In this document: in pieces, positions 27,301 through 34,986 of the stretch
Numbering within the stretch: position 1 is the first letter of the stretch
Layout of the letters: each line of letters begins with the position of its first letter
Made by a program: the position numbers and the translations under genes
Assembly: GCF_002432345.1 (NCBI RefSeq)
Contig: NZ_DJDT01000151.1
Coordinates: forward strand, 19,305 to 83,304
Reading direction: 5' to 3'
DNA length: 64,000 nt
DNA from: Pedobacter sp. UBA5917
GTDB taxonomy: Bacteria > Bacteroidota > Bacteroidia > Sphingobacteriales > Sphingobacteriaceae
Notes under the pieces: model-generated
The model's database searches: none
What the model was told of the DNA's origin: nothing
The model's input: only the letters and a program-made list of their open reading frames with translations

Positions 27301-27544
27301 AACTTCCTTTTACCTTTACACCTGCACCCGGCAAAGGTGCTCCTGTTTCATCTTTAATTATACCACGGATTACAATATCTGCCTTGGCCTGATTAACCTT
27401 AACCGAACTGCTTACATTAATGGCTGATGCCTGAGCCGTTGCATAAAAACCGCTGCTTAGGGCCAGCGTAAAAGCGATAGCCTTAAAAGCACAATCTTTA
27501 AGCCTGAGCCTGCCCCCGGTTAAATTTGTATTTTTTTTCATCAT
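24323..27544 (-). CDS. SusC/RagA family TonB-linked transporter 1
   Basis: Outer-membrane glycan importer of the SusC class, 1073 residues. A long signal region (residues 1 to ~40) is followed by a carboxypeptidase-like domain (VIRGIIKDETGAPLPGAGV, ~58-140), the TonB box/plug with VGFGTQKKESLVGAQSSV, FIRGISSLTGTDRGPLVIIDG and LKDAAATAVYGIRGANGVILI, and a 22-strand barrel ending in LTANF. Together with SusD 1 it would import oligosaccharides. The unit starts with the discoidin-like lipoprotein gene, 125 bases upstream. Confidence 0.96.
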   Translation of the reverse strand: MMKKNTNLTGGRLRLKDCAFKAIAFTLALSSGFYATAQASAINVSSSVKVNQAKADIVIRGIIKDETGAPLPGAGVKVKGSSTSAAADVNGAFTITVPDQNTVLIITYVGYDTKEIPVGTQTVLDIRLKETVGANLQEVAIVGFGTQKKESLVGAQSSVNVADLKQPVSSMSQLLAGRIPGVVNVSRNGEPGATGSDIFIRGISSLTGTDRGPLVIIDGVPNRNLNDISVYDVENFTVLKDAAATAVYGIRGANGVILINTKQGKIGTPKINVEYYEGVSRFTKRPQLIDGVDYMNLANEAKYSDYLRAGAAGAFSPAYSIDAIQKTAAGTDPVLYPNVNWFDAIYNDFGRNRSATANLTGGVSNAKYYVSLGYYGEDGLFKTDDAVNSAVKQNFGRYNVSANLNWDITGTTKLDLGIKGILSQNNYPSNFTAQDIFSQAFQINPTSFPILYPNGSLPGISPQADQRNPYGDVTRNGYRVGYTNQVNSNLRLTQDLKELTPGLSVTSMYSFDASNTNFINRIKRETIYRIDQNNPYNTPGNPNSGYKYNLVLQGQDFLNYGRTNRGDKKLYFELGFNYNRTFGKHAVTGLLLYNQNDNTNPFVDNLTLSLPYRLQGIATRATYAYDNKYFFEFNMGYNGSENFAPNKRYGYFPAIGLGWLLSNEKFFEPLKNAIQMVKFRYSDGIAGSGGSGNSYADNEGQRFYYLTKVGESPSYSFGQNGNIVPGNDTGKGGLGVTAYGVDVTWAETRKQDLGFEIKTLNNNLSLIVDFFKERRKDQFITRGTVPNYIGLANTPIGNLGIVENKGIDGTIQYDARFGENWSLNLRANFTYNKDKVIENDQAPQAYPWMEQRGLNILAATRVGYIAEKLFDSQAEINASATQFGTLMPGDIKYKDLNGDGKIDSFDKTVIGRGDIPSTTYGFGFSLTYKNFDFGLFFQGQDNADVLLNIPSFANSGGLGNMLAVAADRWTPTNPRQDAVYPRLSYGGTNNNNYQPSTWWKRDISFLRLKNADFGYTLKNGIKSLGVKRLRIYAMGYNVFTISKFKLWDPELGTDNGTRYPLTSNYSLGLTANF

Positions 27545-27669
27545 AAAATTTTTGTTGTTAACAGCGTTACTGTTATTTGGTCTATTGATCAGTTGAAATA
27601 AATTCTATTGCCTGCCAATTGCTGGCAGAATAAATCTTAAAATGTTCTCTTTACAGAAACAGGAACATA

Positions 27670-28230
27670 TTACTGTTGCTCTTCTGGCACCTCAATTACC
27701 CTCCACTCAGATAACTGGAATAAAGAACCACCATTATTCGATGTAATACTAAGCCTGTAATATTTATACAGCACCTTGTTTTTAAAGTTGTAGGTTTTGG
27801 TTAAGTTACGGCCCGAAAATGTTTCACCCGTCCTGGTATCCAGATCTACCCAGTTGTTGCCATCTGTTGAGCCGCTCAATTTCCAGTTTTTAGGATCCCT
27901 GTCGGGCGCATCGCCACCGGATGTTAAAGTATAAGATGCCACTTGTTGCGGTGCAGTAAAGGTTAACTGCATATAAAGGCCCGATTGATAAGGATTGATC
28001 AGGAACTTTGAATTGATGTCGTTATCCACCAGTTTTAAAGATCCTTCGCCTGCAGAGGCACCTCCCGAATTCTCAATGTTAACTGAAAGTGTTGCTTTTG
28101 TTGTAACGTCTACCTTGGCTTTCCAGGTAAAAAGATCCACTGCGGGGTATTCTTCTTTACCACATCCGAGAAGTAAAGCTAAAGCACAGCAGAGCCCGGC
28201 AGCTTTCTTGGTCATTTTTAAAAGATTCAT
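27670..28230 (-). CDS. Discoidin (F5/8 type C)-like lipoprotein
   Basis: A 186-residue lipoprotein with lipobox LLLGC (Cys23). Residues ~55-183 look like a single F5/8 type C/discoidin-type carbohydrate-binding domain: LVDNDINSKFL, LTFTAPQQVASYTLTSGGD, PKNWKLSGSTDGNNWVDLD and YYRLSI..LSEWRV. It is the first gene before SusC 1 and is therefore a likely surface glycan-binding protein. A second start at residue 6 is possible. The ~400-base leader upstream carries two LacI-type operators and a 14-codon reading frame. Confidence 0.85.
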   Translation of the reverse strand: MNLLKMTKKAAGLCCALALLLGCGKEEYPAVDLFTWKAKVDVTTKATLSVNIENSGGASAGEGSLKLVDNDINSKFLINPYQSGLYMQLTFTAPQQVASYTLTSGGDAPDRDPKNWKLSGSTDGNNWVDLDTRTGETFSGRNLTKTYNFKNKVLYKYYRLSITSNNGGSLFQLSEWRVIEVPEEQQ

Positions 28231-28471
28231 AATTGATTGATTTGATATTTGTTGGTTATAAAATATTCATTATTTAGCCGTTAAACCGATTACAGATCTG
28301 TAATTCAACCGGTTAAAAAAAAGGAAATGATTAAAGGGTATTGAAATGCTTTTAATTGTGGCACAACAAACCATATACAGATTAACCCGATGTTAACCGT
28401 TTAATGGTAATTGGTACAATGTAACTTTTGGTTGCTTTAAGTATTAGCCTCTTCGGTTTACGATAAAAACA

Positions 28472-28516
28472 CTATGGTGCGCACAGCTGAGCTGGTTTGG
28501 TCATTTTTTTGGTCAT
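28472..28516 (-). CDS. Candidate 14-codon leader peptide
   Basis: A short frame in the leader of the discoidin-SusCD unit, reading MTKKMTKPAQLCAP and ending CCA-TAG. It overlaps two small palindromes (GTGCGCAC at 28477-28484 and AGCTGAGCT behind it). A C-terminal proline can slow termination, so a leader role is conceivable, but chance cannot be excluded. Confidence 0.25.
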   Translation of the reverse strand: MTKKMTKPAQLCAP

Positions 28517-28641
28517 GATTAGTTGGTTTGGTTGGTTTGTTGTTATGCCGGAAGGTAGAATGAGGTGTATAAGAATGTAGAATTTACTTCATTTAAGGTC
28601 TCCTTTTATTTTTACGAATGGTTAGTTATTTTTTAATATCA

Positions 28642-28655
28642 CTAAAACGTTTTAG
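28642..28655. promoter_or_regulatory. LacI-type operator, SusCD 1 unit, proximal
   Basis: CTAAAACGTTTTAG, a perfect 14-base palindrome. Its centre is 99 bases from that of the second site at 28742, a spacing suited to looping. Confidence 0.7.
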
Positions 28656-28741
28656 TATCAGTCTATAAAAAAAAGCCCCAGTTTTATTAAACCAACACTT
28701 TGTTTTATACTATAACCAATAAAGTCTAAATAACTGGAGAC

Positions 28742-28753
28742 TAAAACGTTTTA
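28742..28753. promoter_or_regulatory. LacI-type operator, SusCD 1 unit, distal
   Basis: TAAAACGTTTTA, a perfect 12-base palindrome identical to that upstream of BSP1. Confidence 0.7.
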
Positions 28754-28914
28754 TTAAACAATAATAAGCATATTATTAATAAATCAAGAATTATTTGATT
28801 TTTTTCGGGAAGAAATATAAAAAATTTTTGGCCAATAAAGCGAACCTGCAGAAAAATAGCATAAAAATTTCCTGCAATAACTGCACATATAGATCAAGAG
28901 AGAAAGAAAAAGGG

Positions 28915-28959
28915 ATAACTGCAGAGTAAATATGGGTAAAATACCTACTCTGCAGTTAT
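28915..28959 (-). terminator. Hairpin terminator after the ROK gene
   Basis: ATAACTGCAGAGTA and TACTCTGCAGTTAT form a perfect 14-bp stem, with a small GGTA/TACC stem inside the loop. On the minus strand the stem is followed by CCCTTTTTC. Confidence 0.7.
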
Positions 28960-28995
28960 TTAGGATATAATCGAAAGCTTTTTAGCCACAATATC

Positions 28996-29871
28996 CTAAG
29001 TAAGGCTTAAATCACAGCAGCTTGCAGCACCGATTAGGGCGGCATGCTCTTTAAGTTCAGAGATTTTGATCTCTGTTTCGATACCATTGCCCTTTAATGT
29101 GGCAATTAGCTCGGGAGCAAACGCACTAAATGATTGTGCAATATTCCCCCCAACAATTACGGTATCTATTTTATGTTTTTTTATGATCGGGATTAAAAAC
29201 TGGGCCAGGTTATAACCAAATTCCATAAACACCCTGGTGGCAAAATGATTGGTCTGTACAATCTCCACCAGCTCTTTTACACCATCTACAAACTCGCCGC
29301 TAAGCTGGTTAAATCGTTTTACGAACCAGCGCGTAGATAAGTAATCCTCTGCAATTCCGTCCAAAAATTCGGAGTTCCATAAATCCGCATCAAAAGCCTT
29401 ATAGTTTAAACAAAGCGATGAGCCAAGCCCTGTACCCAGGGTTAAACCCAATACACTTGTATTTCCTTTTGCGGCACCTGCAAAAACCTCACCCTGTAGA
29501 AAGCCGGCAGCATCGTTTATAAAATGGATATTTTCTGTAGGAATATCCAAACGTTTGGCCAGCTCTTCTTTAACATTAACCTGGTAAAGTGACTTAAACT
29601 TATCCTGATCTTTGATCAATGAAATCCCCTGGTCGTAATCAAACGGACCGGGCATGGCAATTCCTACATTCCTTGTACCGTTCTTAATGTTCTGAAAAGC
29701 TTTGCTGATAATATCGCACCATGCCGATAAGATCACTTCTTTATTCTCCTGTGAATTTACAGGGCTACGTTTAATGGAATTTTCGACCAAAGTTCTCGTT
29801 TCCAAATCCACCAATGCGGCCGTAATGTGCGAGCCGCCAATATCTACACCTAATGCAACAGGCTTTTCCAT
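28996..29871 (-). CDS. ROK family sugar kinase-like protein
   Basis: Cytoplasmic sugar kinase-like protein of the ROK family, 291 residues. The ATP-binding phosphate-1 motif GVDIGGSHI is at residues 8-16, the acidic catalytic motif INDA at ~117 and the phosphate-2 LTLGTGLGSS at ~143-152; VGGNIAQ near 242 is the adenosine motif. The zinc-binding CxCGxxGC motif found in most ROK proteins is absent; its place is taken by LWNSEFLDGIAEDYLS. It is the last gene of the GtaA-like/GH92/ROK unit and would phosphorylate a hexose released by the enzymes; mannose or glucose is a guess. Confidence 0.88.
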   Translation of the reverse strand: MEKPVALGVDIGGSHITAALVDLETRTLVENSIKRSPVNSQENKEVILSAWCDIISKAFQNIKNGTRNVGIAMPGPFDYDQGISLIKDQDKFKSLYQVNVKEELAKRLDIPTENIHFINDAAGFLQGEVFAGAAKGNTSVLGLTLGTGLGSSLCLNYKAFDADLWNSEFLDGIAEDYLSTRWFVKRFNQLSGEFVDGVKELVEIVQTNHFATRVFMEFGYNLAQFLIPIIKKHKIDTVIVGGNIAQSFSAFAPELIATLKGNGIETEIKISELKEHAALIGAASCCDLSLT

Positions 29872-29943
29872 TCTATTCTTATATTTCTGTTATCTATTTT
29901 TCTTATTTATTGAGATAGTGCGCCAAAAATAGCGATTCAATAT

Positions 29944-32211
29944 CTATTTACTGAGCGAAAACGGCTTATCATCTTCTAAAATCCCCCTATTTAACGAAGG
30001 TTTAACATTCATCTCTAATTTTAATACCCCGCCTTTTAACAAATCGCTATGGTTAATAAAGTTTTTGGTAAAATTTTTACCGTTTAAGGTAGCAGACTTG
30101 ATGTATACGTGCTCCGCATCATTTCCGTTTGCTTCGATCACGAATTTTTTGCCGTTTTCTAAATTAATGGTTGTTTTTTTAAACACCGGACTGCCCAAAA
30201 CATACTCTCCGGTACCCGGTGTTACGCTGTAAAAGCCCAATGCACTTAATACATACCACGATGAGGTTTGTCCCTGATCTTCATCACCCGGATATCCGTT
30301 TTCGGTAGCATCGTACAGTTTGTGCATTACCTCCCGGGCGTGGAATTGAGATTTCCAGGGCTGACTGGCATAATTATACAAGTATACCATGTGCTGTATA
30401 GGTTGGTTCCCATGCGCATATTGCCCCATGTTTGCCATTACCATTTCGGTCATTTCGTGTATCATGCCACCATAAGAGCCCACATTTACTTTATTGGGTT
30501 CAGTAAAAACAGAATCGAGTTTGGCGGTAAAATTGCCATTCCCTCCCATCAGGTTAATGAGCCCTTTGGTATCCTGGAAAACCGACCATTGCCAGTGCCA
30601 TGCATTGCCTTCAGTAAAAGGTCCACCCCACTCTGTTGGATCGAAATTTGGCGACCATTTTCCTTCTGCGTTTTTCCCTCTCATAAAACGGGTTGAAGGA
30701 TCGTAAACATTTTTGTAATTGTACATCGGCTTTTCGAAAACCTCCATATAATGTTTATCGCCTGTCATTTTAGCCAATTGATAGGCACAATAATCATCGT
30801 AGGCATACTCTAAGGTTTTAGCGGTAGCCTCCCTATATTTTGGGTAAGGCACGTAACCCAACTGGTTATATTCGGTTACGCCATCCCTCCCGTTTGCGGC
30901 CCCCCAGGGGCCTTTATTCATCGCCTCATGGTAATAGGCATCTAATGCTTTTTTGGGATCGAATGTCCTGATTCCCTTTGCCCATGCATCGGTCAGTAAA
31001 GAAATGGCATGGTTGCCGATCATACTTCCGGCTTCGCTAGGGAACGACCACGAAGGCAGCCAACCACATTGTTCGTAAGCATCGAGCATGGCCTGCATGT
31101 ATCTTCCATGCATTTCGGGCTGTACCAATGTGTTTAAGGGAAACTGTGCACGGAAGGTATCCCAGAAACCGGTATCGGTAAACATATAACCATCGTGCAC
31201 TTTACCATCGTAAGGACTAAAATAATATGGCTTTCCGGCTTCATTTACCTCATAAAACTTTCGGGAGAATAAACTTGCCCTGAAAAAGCAGGAGTAAAAA
31301 GTTTCCATATCGGCTTTAGAACCGCCTTCTACTTCAATTTTACCGAGCGATTTATTCCATACCGCAGCGGCATTGGCTTTGGTATCTTCCAAAGTTTTAT
31401 CATTACCAAGCTCTCTTTTTAAATTAAGTTCGGCCTGTTTTAAGCTGATGTACGAAGAGGCTGTTTTAACCTGTACTTTTGCGCCCGTTTCGAACTGGAT
31501 AAAAGCACCTTTGCCCAATCCTTCAGCCGTTAACGAATCTTTGTTAACCGTATTGCGTTTGTTTTCCCAGGTTCCATAAGATTTGACAGGCTGATCGAAG
31601 CGGATTACAAAATAACTTTTCCAGCCACGTTTAAAGCCTTCGCCATTGTTTACCCACCCGGTAATTTTATTTTCTTTCGGATAGATCTGTATACCACTTA
31701 AACGTGTGTATCCATCGAGAACCAGGAAACTTCTTTTCCCTTTCGGATAACTAAAACGCAGGTGCGCACCACGTTCTGAAGGTGAAATCTCCGTGGTAAT
31801 ATCATTTTCGAACTTTACTTTATAATAATTCGGTTTGGCAATTTCATCTTTATGGCTAAAGCGGGTTTCGCGTTTATCTTCGTCAACAACCAGATCATCA
31901 ACCATTGGCATTAAAGAGAACACAGCATAATCCCGCGTCCACGAGCTGCATTGGTGTGCCTGCTGAAAGCCCCTGATTTTATCTTTAAAATACTGGTATT
32001 TCCAGCCGTCGCCATTTTTACCGGTTTGGGGCGTCCAGGTGTGCATGCCGAATGGTAAAGCTGTTGTAGGATAGGTATTTCCCCTCGTGAGTTCGTGTTT
32101 GGAATTGGTACCCTGAAGCGTGTTTACATAGTTTACCCAATCTTTCTGCTGTGCCAATAACCCTTTGGCAGTTAAGCAGCATAAAATGGATGCGATTAAT
32201 TTAAGTTTCAT
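29944..32211 (-). CDS. GH92 family alpha-mannosidase 2
   Basis: Second secreted GH92 exo-alpha-mannosidase, 755 residues with a signal peptide (residues 1-20). Conserved blocks: LTRGNTYPTTALPFGMHTWTPQ, GFQQAHQCSSWTRDYAVFSL, DTGFWDTFRAQFPL, TEGNAWHWQWSVFQ, GNQPIQHMVYLYNY and GDEDQGQTSSWYVLSALGFY. It differs from GH92-1 throughout (for example CSSWTRDY for PSPWMNDY), so the two are diverged paralogues that may take different linkages. It is between the GtaA-like gene (112-base gap with a hairpin) and the ROK gene (72-base gap). Confidence 0.95.
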   Translation of the reverse strand: MKLKLIASILCCLTAKGLLAQQKDWVNYVNTLQGTNSKHELTRGNTYPTTALPFGMHTWTPQTGKNGDGWKYQYFKDKIRGFQQAHQCSSWTRDYAVFSLMPMVDDLVVDEDKRETRFSHKDEIAKPNYYKVKFENDITTEISPSERGAHLRFSYPKGKRSFLVLDGYTRLSGIQIYPKENKITGWVNNGEGFKRGWKSYFVIRFDQPVKSYGTWENKRNTVNKDSLTAEGLGKGAFIQFETGAKVQVKTASSYISLKQAELNLKRELGNDKTLEDTKANAAAVWNKSLGKIEVEGGSKADMETFYSCFFRASLFSRKFYEVNEAGKPYYFSPYDGKVHDGYMFTDTGFWDTFRAQFPLNTLVQPEMHGRYMQAMLDAYEQCGWLPSWSFPSEAGSMIGNHAISLLTDAWAKGIRTFDPKKALDAYYHEAMNKGPWGAANGRDGVTEYNQLGYVPYPKYREATAKTLEYAYDDYCAYQLAKMTGDKHYMEVFEKPMYNYKNVYDPSTRFMRGKNAEGKWSPNFDPTEWGGPFTEGNAWHWQWSVFQDTKGLINLMGGNGNFTAKLDSVFTEPNKVNVGSYGGMIHEMTEMVMANMGQYAHGNQPIQHMVYLYNYASQPWKSQFHAREVMHKLYDATENGYPGDEDQGQTSSWYVLSALGFYSVTPGTGEYVLGSPVFKKTTINLENGKKFVIEANGNDAEHVYIKSATLNGKNFTKNFINHSDLLKGGVLKLEMNVKPSLNRGILEDDKPFSLSK

Positions 32212-32273
32212 TTGTGTTTGTTTGTGTGTTGTTCTTTTCAGCCGGTGCAGCCAAGCCGTATATTTAAAAAACC

Positions 32274-32312
32274 AGCTTTTGCCTGCATAGGTAAGTGATT
32301 GCAGACAAAGCT
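32274..32312 (-). other. Intercistronic hairpin
   Basis: AGCTTTTGCCTGCA at 32274-32287 pairs with TGCAGACAAAGCT at 32300-32312 with two internal mismatches. It has no T tract, so it may be an RNA-processing or stability element between the GtaA-like and GH92 genes. Confidence 0.45.
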
Positions 32313-32323
32313 GATTAATGCTT

Positions 32324-34768
32324 TTATTTAATATTCCATTTATCGGCCAGTACTTTTATAAAATAGCCACCAACTACACTCCTCGCCTGGAAACCTGTCA
32401 TTTTTCCATTGGTGGTTTCATGCCAATCGCTCAATGGCACCTTGCTTTCCGTTTCGGTGGCATAGCGGTAAACAGGACTTATAAATTTCTGAAAATCGGC
32501 TCCATTGTCGGTCAAAGTAGCGGTCCACATGATCCAGTCGGATTTTGAATAGGTTCTGCGGCTATCCAAAGGCAATCCAAAATCTTTCTGTTTGGTTAAA
32601 TAGAAATCGATTTCCTTTTTATACACTTCCTTCGAAAAAAGATCCAGTTTTAAAAGTTTATCCCAAACCAGGTTATATTTCTGGCTCCATGTATTTTTAT
32701 CATTGAAAGTTAGCGCATAATGGTCGCCGGCATCGGCAAGTTTCATCCAGTTTTGGGCCATCTGTAAAGCAGCCGTGCGGTATTTGGTGGCTATGTCGGT
32801 TTTACCTAATGCTTGCGCCATCTGGGCGTAACCGCCCAAGGCTACAATGGCCTTTACCGATAAGTTTGAATTGCGGGCCAGGTGACCTGCAAAATCATCA
32901 GTACACAATTGGTTGGCGGGATCAAAACCTTCCCTTAGGAGGTAATTTGCCCAGGTTGAAAGTACTTCCCAATGCTTTTCGGCATATTTTGCATTGCCCT
33001 CTGCTTTGGTAATGGCAGCGGTTAAAATAATCATGTTACCTGCTTCTTCTACCGGCATATCTTCGCCATAAGTTTGGCCGTTTGCCAAAGGATAGGTCCC
33101 TAAATCGTGTGCGGCAAAAGGTTTTTTCCATTTCCCGCTTTCAGAGTAGTAGAAAATACCGTTCAGCATACCTTTTAACAGTTCGGGATTGTACACCAAA
33201 AACTGCGGTGCCGATGGATAGGTTACATCGACGGTATTGATGGAGCCGTTACTGAAGTTTTCTTTAGATAGGAAAAGGATATCGCCATTGGGTGCATAAA
33301 CAATTTTATGCGCGGCAATGGCCTGCCTGTAGGCGAGTTTACACATTTCTGCATATTCCCGGCCTCCTGCTTTTTCGGCATCGGCATAAAGTTTTGCGTC
33401 AAATTCGGCACATTTCGTTTTTAATGATGGGTATTGGTTATTTGCTTCTGCCAGTTGATCTTCAAATTGCTGCGAACCCGATTGTTTCCAGACCGGGGAA
33501 AGTTTTTCGCCAAAATATTCAACCGATTTTAAATCATCGTAACCGAGCATTACATATTTCTCAACAGGAGTAGAAGAAACCGAACCAAAAGGAATCACGC
33601 TGCTCAGGTTTAAGTTTTTAGCATTCAAAACCTGATTTTGGCCAGGATATTTTCCAGCCATAAAACTTTTTAAACTCTCATTCTGCGAAGCAATAAATTG
33701 TGTTGCATTAAATTTTGCCGGAACAGCCACATATAAATAACCCCAATCAATACGCACATCGTCGCCACGTTTTTTTAATATAGGTTGCTCAACCGTACCC
33801 GTTTTTAGGATCGAAAGGTTGCTTTTAGTACTTTTCCATGCCGAAACTGCCTGCATTGGCGTATTTACTGCAATATTTGATGATGCGCCGAAGAAAACGT
33901 CCACATTGTGCGCTTTTCCGTCAGTTGATTTTACAGCGTAATTGATATAACTGATCGGTCTGGCGGTTAGTTTAATGTCGTTAAGCAACAATGGCGAAGT
34001 AAAACTTACCTGTAATTCTACTTTACCACAGGTAAAGCTATATTTTGTTGTGGTAGCCTGTATCGAAACATTGGTTTGGGTTGCAGGTGTAATATTTACA
34101 TTTTGCGCATCTTCTTCTACAATCCCGGCATCGAGGTGCCTTCCACCCGCGGTATTTTTACAATGGATGGCCAGTACATTTTTGCCTTTTTGCAAAATGC
34201 CGTTTTCAATCGGCAGGTAGATGTAATCAGAAACCCATCCATTTTTTTTATAAATCACCTTACCGTTCAAATAAACAATTATGTTATCATCATGGTTAAG
34301 TTTCAGGTATTTTTTTGTAGTGTTAAGGTCTGCAACTTCGAAAGTTCTTCTGAAATAAAGGTTATCGGTATTCCATTTGGTTTTATCGGCACGGTCATCA
34401 CCAAAAGGTGCGTCGCCTTTTTTCCATGCAGCATCATTAAAGCCAGCCGTTTCCCAATCTTTTTCCGGTTGATCGAAAGTATAGGCCGCCTGATATTTAA
34501 TTTCGTCGGCAGCTGGCAATATGGTTTTAAAGGTTTTGCTTTCTTCTCCCATAAAGCGGTAAAACTGGCCGTCTACTTTAATTACGCCCAATAAAGATTG
34601 TTCCTTACCCGTCCAATGTTTGGTTACCGATTTGTTTAAGCCATCGCCGAAAGACCAGATGCTAAAATAGGCATCGTGCGTAATCAATGGATAAGCAGGA
34701 GCTTTATCCTGTGCCCTGACGATAAAATTAAAAAATAGGCAAATTGCCAGTAGGGAAAAGTTTCTCAT
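32324..34768 (-). CDS. Secreted glutaminase A (GtaA)-like protein
   Basis: An 814-residue exported protein of the group with DUF4964, DUF5127, DUF4965 and DUF1793 domains, often named glutaminase A after a fungal enzyme. Signal peptide 1-19; the start ITHDAYFSIWSFGDGLNKSVTKHW is DUF4964-like and the (alpha/alpha)6-type C-terminal part contains WAKPFAAHDLGTYPLANG-like and GFQARSVVGGYFIKVL blocks. Residues ~85-215 are an extra jelly-roll domain (WKKGDAPFGDD, YFRRTFEV, VYLNGKVIYK, KNVLAIHCKNTAGGRHLD) like the sugar-binding domain of GH2 proteins, inserted before DUF5127. It starts a unit with GH92-2 and ROK under two LacI-type sites. The true substrate is uncertain; glycan context argues for glycosidase activity. 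Confidence 0.85.
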   Translation of the reverse strand: MRNFSLLAICLFFNFIVRAQDKAPAYPLITHDAYFSIWSFGDGLNKSVTKHWTGKEQSLLGVIKVDGQFYRFMGEESKTFKTILPAADEIKYQAAYTFDQPEKDWETAGFNDAAWKKGDAPFGDDRADKTKWNTDNLYFRRTFEVADLNTTKKYLKLNHDDNIIVYLNGKVIYKKNGWVSDYIYLPIENGILQKGKNVLAIHCKNTAGGRHLDAGIVEEDAQNVNITPATQTNVSIQATTTKYSFTCGKVELQVSFTSPLLLNDIKLTARPISYINYAVKSTDGKAHNVDVFFGASSNIAVNTPMQAVSAWKSTKSNLSILKTGTVEQPILKKRGDDVRIDWGYLYVAVPAKFNATQFIASQNESLKSFMAGKYPGQNQVLNAKNLNLSSVIPFGSVSSTPVEKYVMLGYDDLKSVEYFGEKLSPVWKQSGSQQFEDQLAEANNQYPSLKTKCAEFDAKLYADAEKAGGREYAEMCKLAYRQAIAAHKIVYAPNGDILFLSKENFSNGSINTVDVTYPSAPQFLVYNPELLKGMLNGIFYYSESGKWKKPFAAHDLGTYPLANGQTYGEDMPVEEAGNMIILTAAITKAEGNAKYAEKHWEVLSTWANYLLREGFDPANQLCTDDFAGHLARNSNLSVKAIVALGGYAQMAQALGKTDIATKYRTAALQMAQNWMKLADAGDHYALTFNDKNTWSQKYNLVWDKLLKLDLFSKEVYKKEIDFYLTKQKDFGLPLDSRRTYSKSDWIMWTATLTDNGADFQKFISPVYRYATETESKVPLSDWHETTNGKMTGFQARSVVGGYFIKVLADKWNIK

Positions 34769-34796
34769 AGTTCAATATTTGGTTCGTTGCAATGGA

Positions 34797-34808
34797 TAAA
34801 TCGTTTTA
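34797..34808. promoter_or_regulatory. Degenerate LacI-type operator before the GtaA-like gene
   Basis: TAAATCGTTTTA, one mismatch from the TAAAACGTTTTA palindrome, 29 bases before the start codon. With the perfect site at 34905 it could form a pair spaced ~110 bases apart. Confidence 0.45.
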
Positions 34809-34904
34809 CTTGATTTACCGGCCAAATATTTATTCTAAAATTGAATGAAGATGAGGATGATAATTCTAGTGATGATGGATTTTCGCTCGTTGAAGCCGCA
34901 ATAA

Positions 34905-34920
34905 AGTAAAACGTTTTACT
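34905..34920. promoter_or_regulatory. LacI-type operator before the GtaA-like unit
   Basis: AGTAAAACGTTTTACT, a perfect 16-base palindrome in the gap between lacI and the GtaA-like gene, the longest example of the motif in the window. Confidence 0.75.
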
Positions 34921-34986
34921 AATCCAATTATAGATAATTTAAAAATCATTTTAAAGTCATGATAGGTAACTTTTAAGTTACAATCA

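Larger units (their letters stand above)
28231..28995. other. Long regulatory region before discoidin-SusCD 1
   Basis: About 765 bases without a normal gene. It holds the leader frame, two operators at 28642 and 28742, and between them on the minus strand a hairpin (CCAGTT 28737-28732 with AACTGG 28683-28678) followed by GGC and eight T residues, which could be a terminator or attenuator. The ROK gene's terminator is at the right end. Confidence 0.6.
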
